Source: Cupriavidus pauculus
GTDB taxonomy: Bacteria; Pseudomonadota; Gammaproteobacteria; Burkholderiales; Burkholderiaceae
Length of the DNA stretch: 64,000 nucleotides
NCBI RefSeq assembly: GCF_008693385.1
Contig: NZ_CP044065.1
Location: forward strand, 3,534,001 to 3,598,000
Direction of reading: 5' to 3'
Shown here: positions 60,051 through 64,000 of the stretch, piece by piece
How the letters are laid out: the number at the start of each line of letters is the position of its first letter
How positions within the stretch are numbered: position 1 is the stretch's first letter
Made by a program: the position numbers and the translations under genes
The notes under the pieces: model-generated
Told to the model about the DNA's origin: nothing
The model's input: only the letters and a program-made list of their open reading frames with translations
The model's database searches: none

Positions 60051-62288
60051 ATGAATTCACGTCGTAACTTCCTGAAGGCGGCCGCTGGTACTGGCTTGTC
60101 CGCCGCCGCGCTGGCCGCGTTTCCGCCGAGCATTCGCAAGGCGCTGGCCATTCCCGCCAACAACGCCACGGGCACCATCAAGGATGTGGAGCACGTCGTT
60201 ATCCTGATGCAGGAGAACCGCTCCTTCGATCAGTACTTCGGCACGCTGCGTGGCGTCCGCGGTTTTGGGGATCGGATGACGATTCCGATGGTCAATGGGC
60301 GCAAGGTCTGGCAGCAGGCGCGCGCCAACGGCACGCTCATTACGCCTTATTACCTCGACAGCACGGCCAATAACGCGCAGCGCGTTTCCGGGACGCCGCA
60401 CTCGTGGGCGGATTCGCAGAATGCGTGGGATGCGGGGCGCATGGGCAACTGGCCCCAGTACAAGACGGACGCCTCCATGGGGTACTTCAAGGAAAAGGAG
60501 ATTCCGTTCCACTTCGCGCTGGCGAATGCCTTTACCTTGTGCGATTCGTACCACTGCTCGATGCATACCGGCACCGACGCCAACCGGTCGTTCCATTTGA
60601 CCGGCACCAACGGTCCGACCGCGCAGAACGTGGCGTATGTCGTCAACGAGTGGGACTACATCGATGGGCTGCCTGCTTCGGCCAACGTCGGGTACACGTG
60701 GAAGACCTATGCCGAGCGTCTGGAAGACGCCGGCGTGAACTGGATCTGCTATCAGAACATGCCGGACGAGTGGGGCGACAACATGCTCGGCGCGTTCCAG
60801 CAGTTTCGTCGGGCCAATCTGGCGTCCGGCTATCCCGTGGCCAGTGGCGGGTCGCCGAATGCGCCTTATGCCAACACGGGGCAGGCTTTGCCTTACAAGG
60901 CGTATGACGCCGCCACCGACAATCCCGGTAATCCGCTGTACAAGGGCATTGCCAATACGCTGCCGGGGACCACGCCGGACACGTATCTCGATGCGTTCAA
61001 GCGCGATATCGCGGCTGGCAAGCTGCCGCAGGTGAGCTGGGTCAGCGCGCCGTCCATCTATTGCGAGCACCCGGGGCCGTCCAGCCCCGTGCAGGGCGGC
61101 TGGTTCATTCAGGAAATTCTCGATGCGCTGACCGCGAACCCCGAGGTCTGGAGCAAGACCGTTCTGCTCGTCAACTACGACGAGAACGATGGCTACTTCG
61201 ACCACGTGCCGTCGCCGTCGCCGCCTTCGCGCAACCCGGACAACACGCTCGCCGGCAAGACGACGCTGTCCGATGACGACATGAAGTACGAGTACTACAC
61301 CTTCAACCCGCCCGCTGGCAGCACGAACCAGCCGGCGCGCGATGGCAAGGTGTTCGGCCCGGGACCGCGTGTGCCGATGTTCGTGATCTCGCCCTGGAGC
61401 CGCGGTGGCTGGGTGAACTCGCAGGTGTTCGATCACACCTCGGTGCTGCGTTTCCTCGAGGCGCGCTTTGGGGTGCAGGAGCCGAATATCTCGCCGTTCC
61501 GTCGTGCGGTCTGCGGCGATCTGACCAGCGCCTTCAACTTCGCGACCCCGAATGCCGAGGCACTGGCTTCGCTCGGCGGGCGTAGTACGCGCACCACCGC
61601 GGATGCACTGCGCGCTGCGCAGGCAGCGCTGCCCGCCGTGCCGGTGCCGGTCGATATGAAGCTGCCGCTGCAGGAAAGCGGTACACGTCCGTCACGCGCG
61701 CTCCCTTACGAGCTCCATACGACGGCGCATGCCAATGCGTCGGGCACGGTCGAGCTCGTGTTCGCGAACTCGGGCAAGCAGGGCGCCGTGTTCCATGTCT
61801 ACGACCGTCTGAACCTCGGCCGGCTGCCGCGTCGCTATACCGTCGAGGCGGGCAAGACGTTGAGCGATACGTGGAATGCGCGGATCGATAACCTCGGCAT
61901 GTACGACCTGTGGGTGCTGGGTCCCAATGGCTATCACCGTCATTTCAAGGGCGATCTGAATCGCATCTCGGCGTCCGCCGTTGCGCCGGAGATTCGGGTT
62001 TGCTACGACACGAATGGCGATGTGTATGTCGATCTGAAGAACGGTGGCAAGGCCGCTGGCAACTTCACGATTACGCCGCTGGCTTATCGGAAGGATGCGC
62101 CCGTGCAGGTGGCCGTGGCTGCCGGCGCAGTGGTCACGCGCCAGTGGTCGCTGGCCGATAGCGGGCACTGGTATGACTTTGCTGTGACCTGCGACAGCGA
62201 TTCGGCCTTTTATCGTCGGTTTGCTGGCCGGGTGGAGAATGGTCAGCACTCGGTGAGTGATCCGGCGATGGGGACTGTGTTGGGTTGA
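60051..62288 (+). CDS. plcN: Phosphocholine-type phospholipase C, Tat-exported
   Basis: Secreted phospholipase of the PlcH/PlcN and acid-phosphatase superfamily that hydrolyses phosphatidylcholine-type lipids. The 745 residues start with twin-arginine leader SRRNFLKAAAGTGLSAAAL. The catalytic domain contains VEHVVILMQENRSFDQYFGT, the metal-binding and nucleophile region, LCDSYHCSMHTGTDANR and NYDENDGYFDHVPSPSPP. The C-terminal two DUF756-type domains start near residues 545 and 650. Haemolytic or non-haemolytic type cannot be told from sequence. ATG at 60051 puts the RR motif at residues 4-5. Confidence 0.93.
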   Translation: MNSRRNFLKAAAGTGLSAAALAAFPPSIRKALAIPANNATGTIKDVEHVVILMQENRSFDQYFGTLRGVRGFGDRMTIPMVNGRKVWQQARANGTLITPYYLDSTANNAQRVSGTPHSWADSQNAWDAGRMGNWPQYKTDASMGYFKEKEIPFHFALANAFTLCDSYHCSMHTGTDANRSFHLTGTNGPTAQNVAYVVNEWDYIDGLPASANVGYTWKTYAERLEDAGVNWICYQNMPDEWGDNMLGAFQQFRRANLASGYPVASGGSPNAPYANTGQALPYKAYDAATDNPGNPLYKGIANTLPGTTPDTYLDAFKRDIAAGKLPQVSWVSAPSIYCEHPGPSSPVQGGWFIQEILDALTANPEVWSKTVLLVNYDENDGYFDHVPSPSPPSRNPDNTLAGKTTLSDDDMKYEYYTFNPPAGSTNQPARDGKVFGPGPRVPMFVISPWSRGGWVNSQVFDHTSVLRFLEARFGVQEPNISPFRRAVCGDLTSAFNFATPNAEALASLGGRSTRTTADALRAAQAALPAVPVPVDMKLPLQESGTRPSRALPYELHTTAHANASGTVELVFANSGKQGAVFHVYDRLNLGRLPRRYTVEAGKTLSDTWNARIDNLGMYDLWVLGPNGYHRHFKGDLNRISASAVAPEIRVCYDTNGDVYVDLKNGGKAAGNFTITPLAYRKDAPVQVAVAAGAVVTRQWSLADSGHWYDFAVTCDSDSAFYRRFAGRVENGQHSVSDPAMGTVLG

Positions 62289-62319
62289 TCGGGAGCGGGG
62301 GAACAACGGCCGAGCGAGC

Positions 62320-63036
62320 CTATCGTTCCAACGCCCGGCACAACGCCGTCAAGTCCGACACGATCAGGTGCGGCGCCGGCGTGGTCCGGTCCCACTTCAC
62401 CGGGACCGGCGCCTCGCCCACCTCGCCGCGCACGACCCATGCGGCATGCATGCCCGCGCTCATCGCCCCCACCACATCGAGATCCGCATCGTCGCCAACG
62501 TGCAGGATGCGTTCGGGCGCCACGCCCACGGCCTCCGCCGCCGCATGGAAGATCGCGGCTTCGGGTTTGCCGCTGCCGAACGTCTGCGCGCTGAATGCCG
62601 CCTTGAAATACTCGTGGCCGCCCGTGACCTGCAGGTTGGCATTGCCGTTCGATACGGCCACCAGCGGGTACCGCGCGCTCAGCCATTGCAGCGCGGGCAG
62701 CGCGTCCTCGTAGAACGCCACGCGCTGCCGCGCCGCGAAGAACACGTCGTAGGCGGCTTCGGCCAGTGCGACATCTTCTTCGGCGTGTTCGAGTGCCCAG
62801 CGGATCGACCCCAGCCGCAATGCGCGCATGTCATGGCTCAGGTCCGGACGTTCTTCCTGAAACCGGATGCGCAGTTCGCGCAACGACTGCGGCGTGGTCA
62901 GCGTGCGGGATGTGCCCGGCGCGTTCGCGATCAGCCAGTCGTGCAGCGCCTGTTCGGCACCGAGCACCGCGGGCAGAAAGGGCCACAGCGTGTCGTCGAG
63001 GTCGAGGGAAATGGCGGCGATGTGTTTCAGAGGCAT
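62320..63036 (-). CDS. HAD-superfamily hydrolase (subfamily IA)
   Basis: The protein has 238 residues. Motif I ISLDLDDTLW carries the nucleophile Asp, motif II VAVSNGN, the motif III Lys is in FGSGKPEAAIF and motif IV HVGDDADLDVVGA. A helical cap lies between motifs I and II, as in YjjG/GPH-like phosphatases. The substrate is unknown. It converges on the phospholipase gene with 31 bases between the stops. Confidence 0.93.
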   Translation of the reverse strand: MPLKHIAAISLDLDDTLWPFLPAVLGAEQALHDWLIANAPGTSRTLTTPQSLRELRIRFQEERPDLSHDMRALRLGSIRWALEHAEEDVALAEAAYDVFFAARQRVAFYEDALPALQWLSARYPLVAVSNGNANLQVTGGHEYFKAAFSAQTFGSGKPEAAIFHAAAEAVGVAPERILHVGDDADLDVVGAMSAGMHAAWVVRGEVGEAPVPVKWDRTTPAPHLIVSDLTALCRALER

Positions 63037-63185
63037 GGGCAGTCGGCGCGCGTGATGTGGCGCCGTGGCAGGAAGCGGAAAAGCATCGACAGTGTAAACG
63101 TTTAAGCATTAGCCGATGGAAAGCCCGCGCAGGCTCCCTAGAGTGGGAAGTTTTGCGAGGACGGCCGGCGTGCCGTGTGGGTGTC

Positions 63186-64000
63186 ATGTTCGGCAAGCTT
63201 CCGCTGTTGTTGCTAATTGCGTCGGCGTCGTTCGTCGCCACTTCCGTGTTCAGCAGGGACTACTGGAAGTACCTGTTGCGCGCGATGGCGAGTTATCGCG
63301 CGTCCTGCGCATGGGCGCGCTTTGTTCTCTCCGATGCGCGCATGCGCGAGATGGCGCGGCACGATCGGTCGCTGATGTTTCGGCTGCAGCGGCCTTATCT
63401 GCGGACCGCGTTATCCACCGCGCAAAAGCTCTGTTATCTGCTCGATCACTATCGCTGGATGCGTGACGCCTTGTCGCCGGCAGTGACGAGTGCCCTGTTG
63501 CATGACGGGCGTGTCGTGCTCGCGCGGCTCTCCGCGACCTATCGCATTGAGCTGATGACGGCCGGACGCAATGGCAAGGAAGGCGAACTGGCGATGGCGC
63601 TGATGATGGACGATGCGCCGCTGATGCTCGCGGCGTTTGCGGTGCATCGCTTTGGCGACGGTCTCGCGCTCGATATCGGTTGCATGCAGGGGCTCCGCAA
63701 TGACGATGCGCTCGCGTTGCAGCGCCAGGCCACGCGCGATCTGCATGGACTGCGACCGAAGCAGGCGCTGCTCGTTGCCCTGTACGCGTTTGCCGCGCAC
63801 TCGGGCATTCGCCAGCTGCTCGGCGTTCCCAACGACGCGCATATCTATCAGGACAACGCGCGCACACGCGGTCGCGTGCGGGCGGACTTCGACGATTTCT
63901 GGGAGGAGATGGGCGCGACCCGAGTGGGCGCCGATTACCGGTTACCGGCGAGCCTTCCGCGCAAGCCGATCGAGGCCGTGCCGTCGCACAAGCGCGCGCA
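63186..64000 (+). CDS. VirK/YbjX (DUF535) family protein, C-terminus off the right edge
   Basis: The visible 271 residues contain YLLDHYRWMRDALSP near residue 90 and HRFGDGLALDIGCMQG. RDLHGLRPKQALLVALYAFA and the closing HIYQDNARTRGRVRADFDDFWEEMGA are hallmarks of the DUF535 family (Shigella VirK, Salmonella YbjX). These proteins are linked to envelope or virulence functions without a defined biochemistry. ATG at 63186 lacks a clear ribosome-binding site. The frame is open to the window end. Confidence 0.9.
   Translation, partial: MFGKLPLLLLIASASFVATSVFSRDYWKYLLRAMASYRASCAWARFVLSDARMREMARHDRSLMFRLQRPYLRTALSTAQKLCYLLDHYRWMRDALSPAVTSALLHDGRVVLARLSATYRIELMTAGRNGKEGELAMALMMDDAPLMLAAFAVHRFGDGLALDIGCMQGLRNDDALALQRQATRDLHGLRPKQALLVALYAFAAHSGIRQLLGVPNDAHIYQDNARTRGRVRADFDDFWEEMGATRVGADYRLPASLPRKPIEAVPSHKRA

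Overview
The window reads as chromosomal DNA of a high-GC betaproteobacterium of the Burkholderiaceae, closest in gene order and protein character to Cupriavidus/Ralstonia. This is inferred from the pilMNOPQ-aroKB-dgt-gltBD block, the mla-ibaG-murA-his-tat-htrA-petABC-sspAB block, the marC-like gene inside the his operon, and Burkholderiales-style porin and Bug-family proteins. No database search was possible.

Layout. 1-2186: 3'-truncated mrcA (PBP1A) on the minus strand. 2566-7693: pilMNOPQ, the type IV pilus alignment complex and secretin. 7802-10689: aroK, aroB, dgt. 10781-11500: a REP-associated tyrosine transposase with hairpins and GGGGAC-type motifs around it. 11764-18135: gltB and gltD. 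18132-18686: a convergent GNAT acetyltransferase whose end contains the gltD terminator. 18931-20022: an orphan Bug-type binding protein. 20155-28086: mlaFEDAC, mlaB, a YadGH-like ABC exporter, ibaG and murA (outer-membrane lipid asymmetry and envelope precursors). 28120-35644: hisG, D, C, B, marC-like, H, A, F, I, E. 35710-38194: a small membrane protein and tatABC. 38608-39738: a major porin. 39883-40261: two heptanucleotide tandem arrays. 40349-42743: a membrane-anchored HtrA-type protease, a Nif3-like protein and mscL. 42982-45788: petABC (cytochrome bc1). 46062-47237: sspA and sspB. 47286-47361: tRNA-Thr(UGU).

The stretch from the tRNA to about 59.6 kb is an accessory island. It looks less GC-rich than its surroundings and carries remnants of three different transposases. 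It holds a frameshifted orphan gene, an XRE/ImmA-IrrE regulator, a tightly overlapping four-gene operon (C5 cytosine methyltransferase, DUF262 NTPase-like protein, Z1-type SF2 ATPase, DUF4420-like PD-(D/E)XK nuclease) and a separate DUF3883-type nuclease-like protein. The operon resembles a defence system related to the Z1/DUF4420 modules of Mza, but with a DUF262 protein and a methyltransferase and without visible MutL or AIPR genes. It is the best candidate here for an undescribed system.

After the island, core-like sequence resumes with an array of 11-bp-spaced Pho-box-like half-sites, a 59-residue lipoprotein and a Tat-exported phosphocholine-type phospholipase C. A HAD hydrolase and a VirK/YbjX (DUF535) protein cut by the right edge follow. 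The phospholipase and the Rieske protein both have twin-arginine leaders, so the TatABC encoded in the same window has at least two probable clients here.
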